Source: Actinomycetota bacterium (GTDB lineage Bacteria > Actinomycetota > Actinomycetes > S36-B12). Taken from it: a stretch of DNA of 8,168 nt. Shown piece after piece: positions 1-5,845 of the stretch; positions within the stretch are counted from its first letter, which is position 1, and each line of letters begins with the position of its first letter. The notes under the pieces were generated by a model. That model did not search any database. It saw only the letters and a list, made by a program, of their open reading frames with translations, and was not told the DNA's origin. Position numbers and translations under genes: made by a program. The stretch is taken from the NCBI GenBank assembly GCA_016870425.1, contig VGBQ01000118.1, positions 1 to 8,168 of the forward strand, read 5' to 3'.

Positions 1-2388
1 TACGACGGCGAGAACCATCTCGATGCGCCGACCGATGCCTCCAACCCGTACTTCGCCTTCGACGAGTCCAAGTGCATCGTGTGCAGCCGTTGCGTGCGCG
101 CCTGCGACGAGATCCAGGGCACTCTCGCGCTGACTATCGTCGGCCGCGGCTTCGACTCCAAGGTGAGCCCCGGCGGGCGCAGCTTCTTCGACAGCGAGTG
201 TGTCTCGTGCGGTGCCTGCGTGCAGGCCTGCCCGACGGCGACGCTCGAGGAGAAGTCGGTCATCGACCTCGGCATGCCGACCCGCACCGTAGAGACTACC
301 TGTGCCTACTGCGGTGTGGGCTGCTCCTTCAAGGCTGAGCTGCGCGGCGATGAGCTGGTGCGCATGGTGCCCTCCAAGAATGGTGGGGCAAATGAGGGCC
401 ACTCCTGCGTCAAGGGCCGCTTCGCGTGGGGGTATGCCACCCACACCGACCGCGTGCTCACCCCGCTCGTGCGCGAGTCGATCGACGCGCCGTGGCGCGA
501 GGCGAGCTGGGAGGAGGCGATCGGCTTCGCCGCCGAGCGCATCCGTGTGATTCAAGAGGAGTACGGCGTCGACAGCGTGGGCGGCATCACCTCGTCGCGC
601 TGCACCAATGAAGAGGTGTACGTCGTACAGAAGATGGTGCGCGCGGCCTTCGGCACTAACAACGTCGACACGTGTGCGCGCGTGTGCCACTCGCCAACCG
701 GCTATGGACTCAAGCAGACCTTCGGCACGTCAGCCGGCACGCAGGACTTCAAGTCAGTGCAAGAGGCCGATGTGATCATGGTGATCGGCGCCAATCCCAC
801 GGATGCGCACCCGGTCTTCGGCTCGCGCATGAAGCGACGCCTGCGCGAAGGTGCTCGCCTGATCGTGCTGGATCCGCGGCGCATCGACCTGGTGCGCTCG
901 CCGCACATCGAGGCCGACTACCACCTGCAACTGCAGCCCGGCACCAACGTTGCCATCGTCAACGCGCTGGGTCACGTCGTCGCCACCGAGGGGCTCATTG
1001 ACCGGGAATTCGTCGCGGACCGCTGCGACCCGGTCACCTTCGCGGCCTGGGAGGACTTCATCCGCCAGCCGGAGAACTCCCCGGAGGCCGTCGAGGGCGT
1101 GTCCGGCGTACCCGCCGAGGAGATCCGCGCTGCCGCGCGTCTCTACGCCGCCGGCCCCAACTCGGCGATCTACTACGGCCTGGGCGTCACCGAGCACAGC
1201 CAGGGCTCGACCATGGTCATGGCCATGGCCAATCTCGCCATGGCCACGGGCAACATCGGCCGCGACGGCGTCGGGGTCAACCCGCTGCGCGGGCAGAACA
1301 ACGTCCAGGGCTCCTGCGACATGGGGTCCTTCCCCCATGAGTTGCCCGGCTACCGCCACGTCTCGGACGACGCGGTGCGCGAGCAGTTCGCGGCACTGTG
1401 GGGTGCCGAGTTGCGGGGCGAGCCCGGCATGCGCATCCCCAACATGCTCGATGCCGCGGTCGTAGGCGAGTTCAAGGCGCTCTTCGTCCAGGGTGAGGAC
1501 ATCGCCCAGTCCGACCCCAACACCCATCACGTGCAGCGTGCCCTGGAGTCCATGGATCTGGTCATCGTCCAGGACCTCTTCCTCAATGAGACGGCGCGCT
1601 ACGCCCATGTCTTCCTGCCCGGCACGTCGTTTCTCGAGAAGGACGGCACCTTCACCAACGCCGAACGTCGCATTAACCGCGTGCGCCCCGTCATGGCCGC
1701 CAAGACGGGCAAGCAGGAGTGGCAGGTCACCTGCGATCTCAGCGCCGCGCTCGGCTACCCCATGCACTACGACTCGGCCAGCCAGATCATGGACGAGATC
1801 GCGAGCCTCACGCCGACCTTCGCCGGCGTCTCCTTCGCCCTGCTGGACGAAGTTGGCAGCGTGCAGTGGCCCTGCAACGAGCAGCACCCTCTCGGCACGC
1901 CGATCATGCACGTCGAGGGATTCGTGCGCGGCAAGGGCGCCTTCCAGGTCACGCCCTTTGTGCCCACGGACGAACGCACGACGCGGCGCTACCCGCTCGT
2001 GCTCACCACGGGGCGCATCCTCAGTCAGTACAACGTCGGTGCCCAGACTCGCCGGACAGCCAATGTCGCCTGGCACGACGAGGATGTCCTCGACATCCAC
2101 GAGGCGGACGCCGAGGCACGCGGCATCGCCGACGGCACCTGGGTGACGATCGCCAGCCGCGTCGGGTCGACAGTGATGCGCGCGTGCATCACCGATCGAG
2201 TGCCCCCCGGTGTCGTCTATACGACGTTCCACTTCCCCGACAGCGGTGCCAACGTGATCACGACCGAGTACTCCGACTGGGCGACGAACTGCCCGGAGTA
2301 CAAGGTGACGGCGGTCGAGGTCACCCCCACTCTCCGCGGGCCCGAGGCGAGCGTCGTCGCCGTGGGCGCGGAGCCGGTCAACGCCTAG
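1..2388 (+). CDS. fdsA: NAD-dependent formate dehydrogenase alpha subunit, FdsA type (5' end outside window)
   Basis: Catalytic subunit of a cytoplasmic formate dehydrogenase that oxidises formate to CO2 at a bis-MGD molybdenum or tungsten centre and passes electrons through Fe-S clusters toward NAD+. The reading frame is open from base 1, so the GTG at 79 is not the start; 795 residues are visible. Two ferredoxin-type clusters come first (Cys25/28/31/35 and Cys67/70/73/77, numbered from base 1). Then comes the Mo-enzyme cluster Cys101/104/108/136 with Lys138. The active site is RVCHSP, so the metal ligand is Cys229, not selenocysteine, with His230; the conserved Arg is in LRGQNNVQG (Arg430). 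The molybdopterin dinucleotide-binding domain closes the protein (TNCPEYKVTAVEV). FdsA proteins usually exceed 900 residues; the missing part should hold a NuoG-like [2Fe-2S] domain. The adjoining fdsD supports the Fds type, with fdsG and fdsB expected upstream. Family is very sure. Confidence 0.95.
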   Translation, partial: YDGENHLDAPTDASNPYFAFDESKCIVCSRCVRACDEIQGTLALTIVGRGFDSKVSPGGRSFFDSECVSCGACVQACPTATLEEKSVIDLGMPTRTVETTCAYCGVGCSFKAELRGDELVRMVPSKNGGANEGHSCVKGRFAWGYATHTDRVLTPLVRESIDAPWREASWEEAIGFAAERIRVIQEEYGVDSVGGITSSRCTNEEVYVVQKMVRAAFGTNNVDTCARVCHSPTGYGLKQTFGTSAGTQDFKSVQEADVIMVIGANPTDAHPVFGSRMKRRLREGARLIVLDPRRIDLVRSPHIEADYHLQLQPGTNVAIVNALGHVVATEGLIDREFVADRCDPVTFAAWEDFIRQPENSPEAVEGVSGVPAEEIRAAARLYAAGPNSAIYYGLGVTEHSQGSTMVMAMANLAMATGNIGRDGVGVNPLRGQNNVQGSCDMGSFPHELPGYRHVSDDAVREQFAALWGAELRGEPGMRIPNMLDAAVVGEFKALFVQGEDIAQSDPNTHHVQRALESMDLVIVQDLFLNETARYAHVFLPGTSFLEKDGTFTNAERRINRVRPVMAAKTGKQEWQVTCDLSAALGYPMHYDSASQIMDEIASLTPTFAGVSFALLDEVGSVQWPCNEQHPLGTPIMHVEGFVRGKGAFQVTPFVPTDERTTRRYPLVLTTGRILSQYNVGAQTRRTANVAWHDEDVLDIHEADAEARGIADGTWVTIASRVGSTVMRACITDRVPPGVVYTTFHFPDSGANVITTEYSDWATNCPEYKVTAVEVTPTLRGPEASVVAVGAEPVNA

Positions 2389-2390
2389 CC

Positions 2391-2600
2391 GTGCGCATCG
2401 AGACGCTCACCCGGATGGCCGAGCAGATCGCGGCCAACTGCTCTGGACTCACCGACGACCAGGCTGTTGTCAAGATCACCGATCACCTGCGAGCCTTCTG
2501 GACCCCGGCGATGATCGACGAGTTGTCGGAGTTCGTCAGCACCCACCCCGGCGACGTCGATCCCCGCGTGGAGCAGTCCCTTTCGCGCCTCGTCGCGTGA
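2391..2600 (+). CDS. fdsD: Formate dehydrogenase delta subunit FdsD
   Basis: A 69-residue protein with the features of FdsD, the small accessory subunit of NAD-dependent FdsABG formate dehydrogenases. The N-terminal LTRMAEQIA resembles the 'L.RMANQI' opening of the family, and DHLRAFWTPAMIDEL matches its 'I..HLR.FW.P.MR..L' core; it ends with a DPRVEQSLSRL segment. The GTG at 2391 is chosen because it keeps the residues before RMA that the family shows; an ATG at 2415 would cut into the conserved part. No clear Shine-Dalgarno sequence precedes it. It begins 2 bases after the fdsA stop, so translation is probably coupled. Known fds operons often carry fdsC (fdhD-like sulfurtransferase) between fdsA and fdsD; it is absent here. 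The assignment rests on pattern memory of a short family, so it is good but not certain. Confidence 0.85.
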   Translation: MRIETLTRMAEQIAANCSGLTDDQAVVKITDHLRAFWTPAMIDELSEFVSTHPGDVDPRVEQSLSRLVA

Positions 2601-2658
2601 ATCTTGGGCAAACTCACCGTGTCGCGGCCCCGCATGGTCTTGGATGAGAGTCCATCCC

Positions 2659-2669
2659 GAGGAAGGAAG
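2659..2669 (+). promoter_or_regulatory. Strong ribosome binding site that fixes the start of the acidic protein
   Basis: The purine run GAGGAAGGAAG lies 4 bases before the ATG at 2674. The upstream in-frame ATG at 2644 has no such site. Just before it is a small inverted repeat, GGATG (2642-2646) and CATCC (2653-2657), whose meaning is unclear. Confidence 0.7.
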
Positions 2670-2673
2670 TGTC

Positions 2674-2925
2674 ATGGCTGAGGACGACACCGAGGTAGGC
2701 GAGTCCATCGAGATCACCGAGCTGGTCGATGACGACGGCAACGTGATCGGCACCGTCGTCGATGACGTCATGGTCGTCACGAGCGAGGACGGCTCCATCG
2801 TCGAGGAGACGATCGACGTCTTTGATGCGGACGGCAATCTCGTGGTCGAAGAGGACGTCGTGGACGTCTACGACGCCGACGGCAACCTCGTCGCGGAGGC
2901 CGGCGAGATCCTCATCGAGGAGTAG
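2674..2925 (+). CDS. Small, extremely acidic repeat protein of unknown function
   Basis: I do not recognise this 83-residue protein. It has 29 Asp/Glu and no Lys, Arg, His, Cys, Trp, Pro or Gln, so it must be strongly negative. The body is built of imperfect units centred on a turn D-x-D-G-N/S followed by I/L/V-rich strands: DDDGNVIG, SEDGSIVE, DADGNLVV and DADGNLVA, with the glycines at 22, 40, 54 and 70. The last two units are nearly identical (FDADGNLV and YDADGNLV). Alternating hydrophobic and acidic residues suggest stacked beta hairpins, somewhat like YD repeats; the Asp-rich turns could bind Ca2+. No signal peptide or membrane segment is seen. The ATG at 2674 is chosen over 2644 because AGGAAGGAAG lies 4 bases before it. 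It follows fdsD by 73 bases on the same strand and converges on the cupin gene. Being a real gene is likely; its function is unknown. Confidence 0.75.
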   Translation: MAEDDTEVGESIEITELVDDDGNVIGTVVDDVMVVTSEDGSIVEETIDVFDADGNLVVEEDVVDVYDADGNLVAEAGEILIEE

Positions 2926-2935
2926 CCGCTAGCGG
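2926..2935. repeat. Perfect 10-base palindrome between convergent genes
   Basis: CCGCTAGCGG reads the same on both strands. It starts directly after the stop codon of the acidic protein and contains the stop codon of the minus-strand cupin gene. It has no loop, so it is not a classical hairpin terminator. Confidence 0.6.
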
Positions 2936-3282
2936 ATAGAGACGTAGTACTTCACGATCGTCTCCTCGACGTCCCAGCGGCCGTGCCAGCCCTGGGGGAA
3001 GACGACCGTGCTCCCCTCGGAGATCTCGGTCACCGTGCCGTCGGCATCCGTGACGCGGGCGCGCCCGGCGAGGATGATTACCGATTCCTCGTCCGGGCGG
3101 TCCACCACGGTCCAGCCGCCGGGCGTGCACTGCCACAGGCCCGTCTCGACGTTGCCCCAGGTCTTGAGGACCTTGCCACTCGTCATGGGCGTGCCGGAGT
3201 CGGCACCGGGCTTCAGGCCCCAGTCCTCCAGGCCGTCGTACAGGCCCTGCCAGGTCGAAGAGACGACGGTGGGGTGGCTCAT
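2929..3282 (-). CDS. Cupin domain protein, DUF861 / ureidoglycine aminohydrolase-like
   Basis: A 117-residue single-domain beta-barrel cupin. The conserved core runs from about residue 55 to 114: GGWTVVDRPDEES, IILAGRARVTDADG, EGSTVVFPQGWHGRWDV and IVKYYVSI. This is the pattern of the DUF861 (Cupin_3, EutQ-like) family. The first cupin motif has Asp/Glu (64-66) where metal-binding cupins carry HxH, as is usual in this group, so classical triple-His metal binding is doubtful. Substrate and reaction cannot be read from the sequence; small DUF861 cupins are often annotated only by domain. The start at 3282 is set by GGAGG 4 bases upstream; longer in-frame starts run into the divergent dehydrogenase gene. 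It converges with the acidic protein gene, with 3 bases between the two stops, and is divergent from the dehydrogenase gene, with which it may share control. Confidence 0.88.
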   Translation of the reverse strand: MSHPTVVSSTWQGLYDGLEDWGLKPGADSGTPMTSGKVLKTWGNVETGLWQCTPGGWTVVDRPDEESVIILAGRARVTDADGTVTEISEGSTVVFPQGWHGRWDVEETIVKYYVSIR

Positions 3283-3336
3283 GAGTCCTCCAGTAGACGG
3301 GAGCCAGGAGTCTACGGGGCATCTAGGGTCATCGCC
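3283..3336. promoter_or_regulatory. Divergent promoter region with inverted repeat (candidate operator)
   Basis: This 54-base gap must hold the promoters of both the cupin (minus) and the dehydrogenase (plus). A 6-base inverted repeat, GTAGAC (3293-3298) and GTCTAC (3310-3315), is spaced by 11 bases. On the plus strand TAGGGT (3324-3329) fits the actinobacterial -10 pattern TANNNT and lies 7 bases before the ATG at 3337, as in leaderless transcripts. On the minus strand TAGACT (3314 to 3309) fits the same pattern and overlaps the right arm of the repeat. No good -35 box is seen for either. Function is inferred from position and pattern only. Confidence 0.4.
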
Positions 3337-4098
3337 ATGAGCATGTTCGATCTGTCGGGCAAGGTCGCGATCGTCACGGGCGGCAGCCGCGGCATCGGCC
3401 TCGGCATCGCCAATGCATTCGCGGGAGCCGGGGCCGCCATCGTGGTGGCCGCGACGAACCCCGAGCAGTCGGTAGCCGCCGTGACCCAATTGCAGGCCGG
3501 GGGCGCGCGCGCCGCATGGGTGCCCACCGACGTCTCCGACCCCGACGCGGTGCAGGCCATGGTCGATCAGACGGTGAGGCTGTTCGGACGCATCGACATC
3601 CTGGTCAACAACGCCGGAATCAACATCCGCAAACGCCCGGAAGACCTGACACCGGAGGAGTGGCATCAGGTGCTCGCGGTCAACCTCGACGGGCCGTTCC
3701 TATGCAGCCGCGCGGCGTACGCCGTCATGAAGGCCGGTGGTGGCGGCAAGATCATCAACATCGGATCGCTCATGTCGATCTTCGGCAATGCCAAGGCGTC
3801 GGCATACGGCGCCTCCAAGGGCGGCGTCGTCCAACTCACCAAGGCATTGGCCATTGCGTGGGCGGCCGACGGCATCCAGGTCAACGCAATCCTGCCGGGT
3901 TGGATCGACACCGACCTCACGCAGGGGGCCCGTCAGCAATCGCCCGGCCTCGAGGAAGTCGTGCAGACACGCACCCCCGAGGGTCGGTGGGGCATGCCGA
4001 GTGACCTAGGGGGACCGGCCGTCTTCCTGGCGTCTGCCGCCTCGGATTTCGTGACGGGCACGACTCTCATCGTTGATGGCGGCTTCGCCGCGGACTAG
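3337..4098 (+). CDS. Short-chain dehydrogenase/reductase (classical SDR, gluconate/deoxygluconate dehydrogenase-like)
   Basis: A complete 253-residue classical SDR, an NAD(P)-dependent cytoplasmic oxidoreductase. Visible motifs are the cofactor loop TGGSRGIG (residues 14-21), the NNAG motif (91-94), Asn116, and the catalytic set Ser144, Tyr157, Lys161 in YGASK. The C-terminal segment ends VTGTTLIVDGGFAAD, as in the family. The opening MSMFDLSGKVAIVTGG and overall layout are closest, from memory, to gluconate 5-dehydrogenase and 2-deoxy-D-gluconate 3-dehydrogenase (KduD-like) enzymes, but SDR substrates cannot be assigned reliably this way. The second strand ends VVAATN rather than in the Asp typical of NAD-specific enzymes, so NADP use is possible. 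The ATG at 3337 is preferred; ATG 3343 is an alternative. There is only a weak ribosome binding site, and the message may be leaderless. Divergent from the cupin gene; followed by a hairpin and tRNA-Thr. Confidence 0.92.
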   Translation: MSMFDLSGKVAIVTGGSRGIGLGIANAFAGAGAAIVVAATNPEQSVAAVTQLQAGGARAAWVPTDVSDPDAVQAMVDQTVRLFGRIDILVNNAGINIRKRPEDLTPEEWHQVLAVNLDGPFLCSRAAYAVMKAGGGGKIINIGSLMSIFGNAKASAYGASKGGVVQLTKALAIAWAADGIQVNAILPGWIDTDLTQGARQQSPGLEEVVQTRTPEGRWGMPSDLGGPAVFLASAASDFVTGTTLIVDGGFAAD

Positions 4099-4114
4099 GT
4101 CGCGAGCAGGGGAT

Positions 4115-4150
4115 GGGCCGCCGATCCGCCATGGCAGGATAGGGCGGCCC
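4115..4150 (+). terminator. Two-part hairpin between the dehydrogenase gene and tRNA-Thr
   Basis: An exact 8-base inverted repeat, GGGCCGCC (4115-4122) and GGCGGCCC (4143-4150), encloses a second 4-base pairing ATCC (4124-4127) with GGAT (4137-4140). The apical loop contains the palindrome GCCATGGC (4128-4135). No T-run follows; actinobacterial terminators often lack one. It starts 16 bases after the dehydrogenase stop and ends exactly at the base before the mature tRNA, so it could end the dehydrogenase message, or be part of the tRNA precursor. The CAGGAT at 4135-4140 could also be a tRNA -10 box. Confidence 0.5.
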
Positions 4151-4222
4151 GCCTCCGTAGCTCAGTGGTAGAGCAACCGCCTTGTAAGCGGTAGGTCGTC
4201 AGTTCAATCCTGACCGGGGGCT
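4151..4222 (+). tRNA. tRNA-Thr, anticodon UGU
   Basis: All four arms fold. The acceptor stem is GCCTCCG (4151-4157) with CGGGGGC (4215-4221), including one G-U pair. The D stem is GCTC/GAGC around AGTGGTA. The anticodon stem is ACCGC/GCGGT around CTTGTAA, which places anticodon TGT at 4183-4185 and reads ACA (Thr), with wobble to other ACN codons possible. The T stem is GTCAG/CTGAC around TTCAATC. The discriminator base is T4222. The CCA end is not encoded and must be added after transcription. Length is 72 bases, with no intron and a 5-base variable loop. Confidence 0.97.
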
Positions 4223-4235
4223 CTCACAGGAGCCT

Positions 4236-5348
4236 ATGGCGAGCGCCATGACGATCACGACGGCTCCTGCGACCCGCAAGGGCATGCCGATGAAGAAGCG
4301 ACTGGTCCTGGCTGCTGTCATCATCACACTGACGATCGTTCCCGCTCTGATCATGGTGGCAGTGACGTACATCGTCACAGGGGAGGTGCAGGCTGCGGCC
4401 ACGTGGGCCTCGATACCGGCCATCGCCGGTATTGCCGCCGAGGCAACCGCGGGACGTCGCTTCGCAGTAGTGGCGGCCATTGCGACAGCGATGATCGCCC
4501 CCGTGTGCATCGTGGCTGGTGCGTCACCGGTCTCCGGTGCGGGCCTCATGGGCATCATGGCGATCACAATCGGGCAGCTGTCGAAGTTCGGCCTGCACAA
4601 GTCAGCGCTGCTCTACCCGGTCATGATGTCTTGGGCGGTCATCGACCCACCGGCGTGGGCCGGCCAGACGACCGTCGACCGATTCGACGAGTCCTATCTC
4701 CTGTGGATGTCCCTCATCTTCTTCGTGGGCGCGTTCATCCCCGCGCTGGTGCTGCCCTTCCTCATGCGCAAGCGTCCACGTCCGCCGCGCAAGCCCTACT
4801 CGCGTGACGACGCGCTGCCCTACACCGTGATGATCACCGTGCTCGTCACGGTGTCGACGTTCGTAGTCCTGTCCAATCCCAAGTGGTACGGCGGCGGCTT
4901 CATCATCGCCGTCATCCTCATCATGGCGCCCATTGGCGACACGCAGACGCTCAAGCCGACCATCATGCGCATCCTCGGGACCGTGGTCGGTTCGGTCCTG
5001 CTGGTCGTCGTGCTCTCGCAGGTCGATTCGCTCACCGTGATCTACCTCGTCGGCCTGGTCTTCATCGTCATTGCCCTCATTGCCCGTTTTGGCACGCACG
5101 TGTGGATCTACTACGTCTTCATGGTGCCGGCCACCGCCGCTCTCAACGCGACGACGTTCTCCCAGGTGGGCCAACTCGGCGAGCAGCGATTGGGCGACAA
5201 CATCATCGGCGGCATTCTCGTGATCATCGGCTCGGCGATCGCCGTCTCCTACTCGCACTGGGCGCAGCGCCATGGCCGCGCGCACGACGACGATCCCGAA
5301 ACCCACGGACTCCAGGAGACACCCGTCCCCGCTGCTTCATCCGCCTAG
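4236..5348 (+). CDS. FUSC family membrane protein (putative aromatic acid exporter-like)
   Basis: A 370-residue integral membrane protein with two hydrophobic halves joined by a basic, proline-rich linker (residues 178-192, MRKRPRPPRKPY region). The first half has membrane spans near 23-47, 55-72, 77-96, 100-115 and 155-177. The second has spans near 194-212, 219-233, 246-260, 265-284, 289-305 and 322-340. The motif R245-x2-G-T-x2-G (RILGTVVG), and a later R-x-G-D-x3-G in the EQRLGDNIIGG stretch, are hallmarks of the FUSC superfamily (fusaric acid resistance, AaeB and YccS-like). Substrate is unknown; export of aromatic or other organic acids is the family precedent. Start choice is open: ATG 4236 has AGGAG only 3 bases upstream, while ATG 4284 or 4290 (MPMKKR) would give a normal N-terminus with positive residues before the first span. 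It begins 14 bases after the tRNA and may be co-transcribed with it. It converges on the GyrI-like gene. Confidence 0.82.
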   Translation: MASAMTITTAPATRKGMPMKKRLVLAAVIITLTIVPALIMVAVTYIVTGEVQAAATWASIPAIAGIAAEATAGRRFAVVAAIATAMIAPVCIVAGASPVSGAGLMGIMAITIGQLSKFGLHKSALLYPVMMSWAVIDPPAWAGQTTVDRFDESYLLWMSLIFFVGAFIPALVLPFLMRKRPRPPRKPYSRDDALPYTVMITVLVTVSTFVVLSNPKWYGGGFIIAVILIMAPIGDTQTLKPTIMRILGTVVGSVLLVVVLSQVDSLTVIYLVGLVFIVIALIARFGTHVWIYYVFMVPATAALNATTFSQVGQLGEQRLGDNIIGGILVIIGSAIAVSYSHWAQRHGRAHDDDPETHGLQETPVPAASSA

Positions 5349-5357
5349 ACGATCGTC
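5348..5357. repeat. Perfect 10-base palindrome between convergent genes
   Basis: GACGATCGTC reads the same on both strands. It spans the 7-base gap between the stop codon of the FUSC gene and the stop codon of the minus-strand GyrI-like gene. It is the second such palindrome at a convergent junction in this window (the other is at 2926-2935) and, like that one, has no loop. Confidence 0.6.
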
Positions 5358-5844
5358 AGTCGAGGGTGCAGGGCCAGGTGACGGTCGTGCGCGGCATCGG
5401 CACCTCGGGACCGTCCAGGTAGGTCTCCCACGGGGCGCCGGTCGGGCGGTGGCCCGAAGTGACGAACCACTGCTCGATCGCGGCGTACGCCGCAGCGACA
5501 TCCGAGTAGGCGCCCACGTGCGTCGTCACGGCCGCGGTGCCGCCGGGCAACGTGATCGTGTGCACGTCGCCGTCCAGATCGAGGTCGGGCGGACACGGGA
5601 ATCCCGCCTCCACTCGGAACAGCCCGACAGGGGCGGCTTCGCCGTCCCGCCGGGCCTCACCGGCGACCATGTCGTAGCGGGCAAAGGGCTTGCCGTCGAC
5701 CGCGACCGCCTCGCGGGCCAGTGCCCCGAGGACCTGCTCGAAGGCGCGCCCCAGGAAGGCGCCCACTTCCTCGATGGAGCACGTGCCGGAGACGACGGCG
5801 GCGTGCTGGGGCTCGATCTCAACCGCATGGATGTCGTAACCCAT
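5356..5844 (-). CDS. Stand-alone GyrI-like small-molecule-binding domain protein
   Basis: A 162-residue protein consisting of one GyrI-like (AraC effector-binding) domain. The pattern is clear: GKPFARYDM, an F-x-V-E-x-GFP segment (FRVEAGFPCP), then TLPGGTAAVTTHVGAYSDV, an amphipathic helix with IEQWFVTSGH, and WETYLDGP followed by a terminal strand PRTTVTWPC. Glu140 in WETY is at the usual ligand-contacting position. No DNA-binding helix-turn-helix is present, so it is not a complete AraC or MerR regulator; it could be a sensor, a binding protein, or a hydrolase like some stand-alone members. ATG 5844 is chosen because it sits 1 base after the formate-tetrahydrofolate ligase stop and begins just at the domain (MGYDIHAVEIEP); an in-frame start at 5883 would overlap that gene by 38 bases. 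It is the last gene of the etfA operon; its ligand is unknown. Confidence 0.85.
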   Translation of the reverse strand: MGYDIHAVEIEPQHAAVVSGTCSIEEVGAFLGRAFEQVLGALAREAVAVDGKPFARYDMVAGEARRDGEAAPVGLFRVEAGFPCPPDLDLDGDVHTITLPGGTAAVTTHVGAYSDVAAAYAAIEQWFVTSGHRPTGAPWETYLDGPEVPMPRTTVTWPCTLD

Positions 5845-5845
5845 G

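Noticed and set aside
685..687. Selenocysteine at the formate dehydrogenase active site
   Set aside because: The codon is TGC (Cys), not TGA, so no recoding is needed.
754..2232. 492-residue open frame on the minus strand across fdsA
   Set aside because: It lies wholly antisense to the well-conserved fdsA frame, its product shows no recognisable motif, and long antisense frames are expected in GC-rich genes with strong third-position bias.
1719..2390. N-terminal extension of the fdsD frame back into fdsA
   Set aside because: The extension is an out-of-frame shadow of fdsA, rich in Arg and low in family features; the conserved FdsD part begins at 2391.
2815..2891. Short direct repeat as a CRISPR or mobile-element repeat
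   Set aside because: The two copies lie inside the acidic protein frame, are 48 bases apart (16 codons) and differ mainly at silent sites, so they are protein repeats.
2983..3336. N-terminal extension of the dehydrogenase frame across the cupin gene
   Set aside because: The SDR fold starts at 3337, and the extension is antisense to a cupin with clear family motifs.
3283..3666. Upstream extension of the cupin frame to 3666
   Set aside because: It is antisense to the SDR cofactor and NNAG region. The ribosome binding site GGAGG directly before 3282 sets the start.
4602..5306. 234-residue minus-strand frame across the FUSC gene
   Set aside because: The product is dominated by Asp, His, Arg and Glu, as expected antisense to a membrane protein, with no motif, while the plus frame shows clear membrane spans and FUSC motifs.
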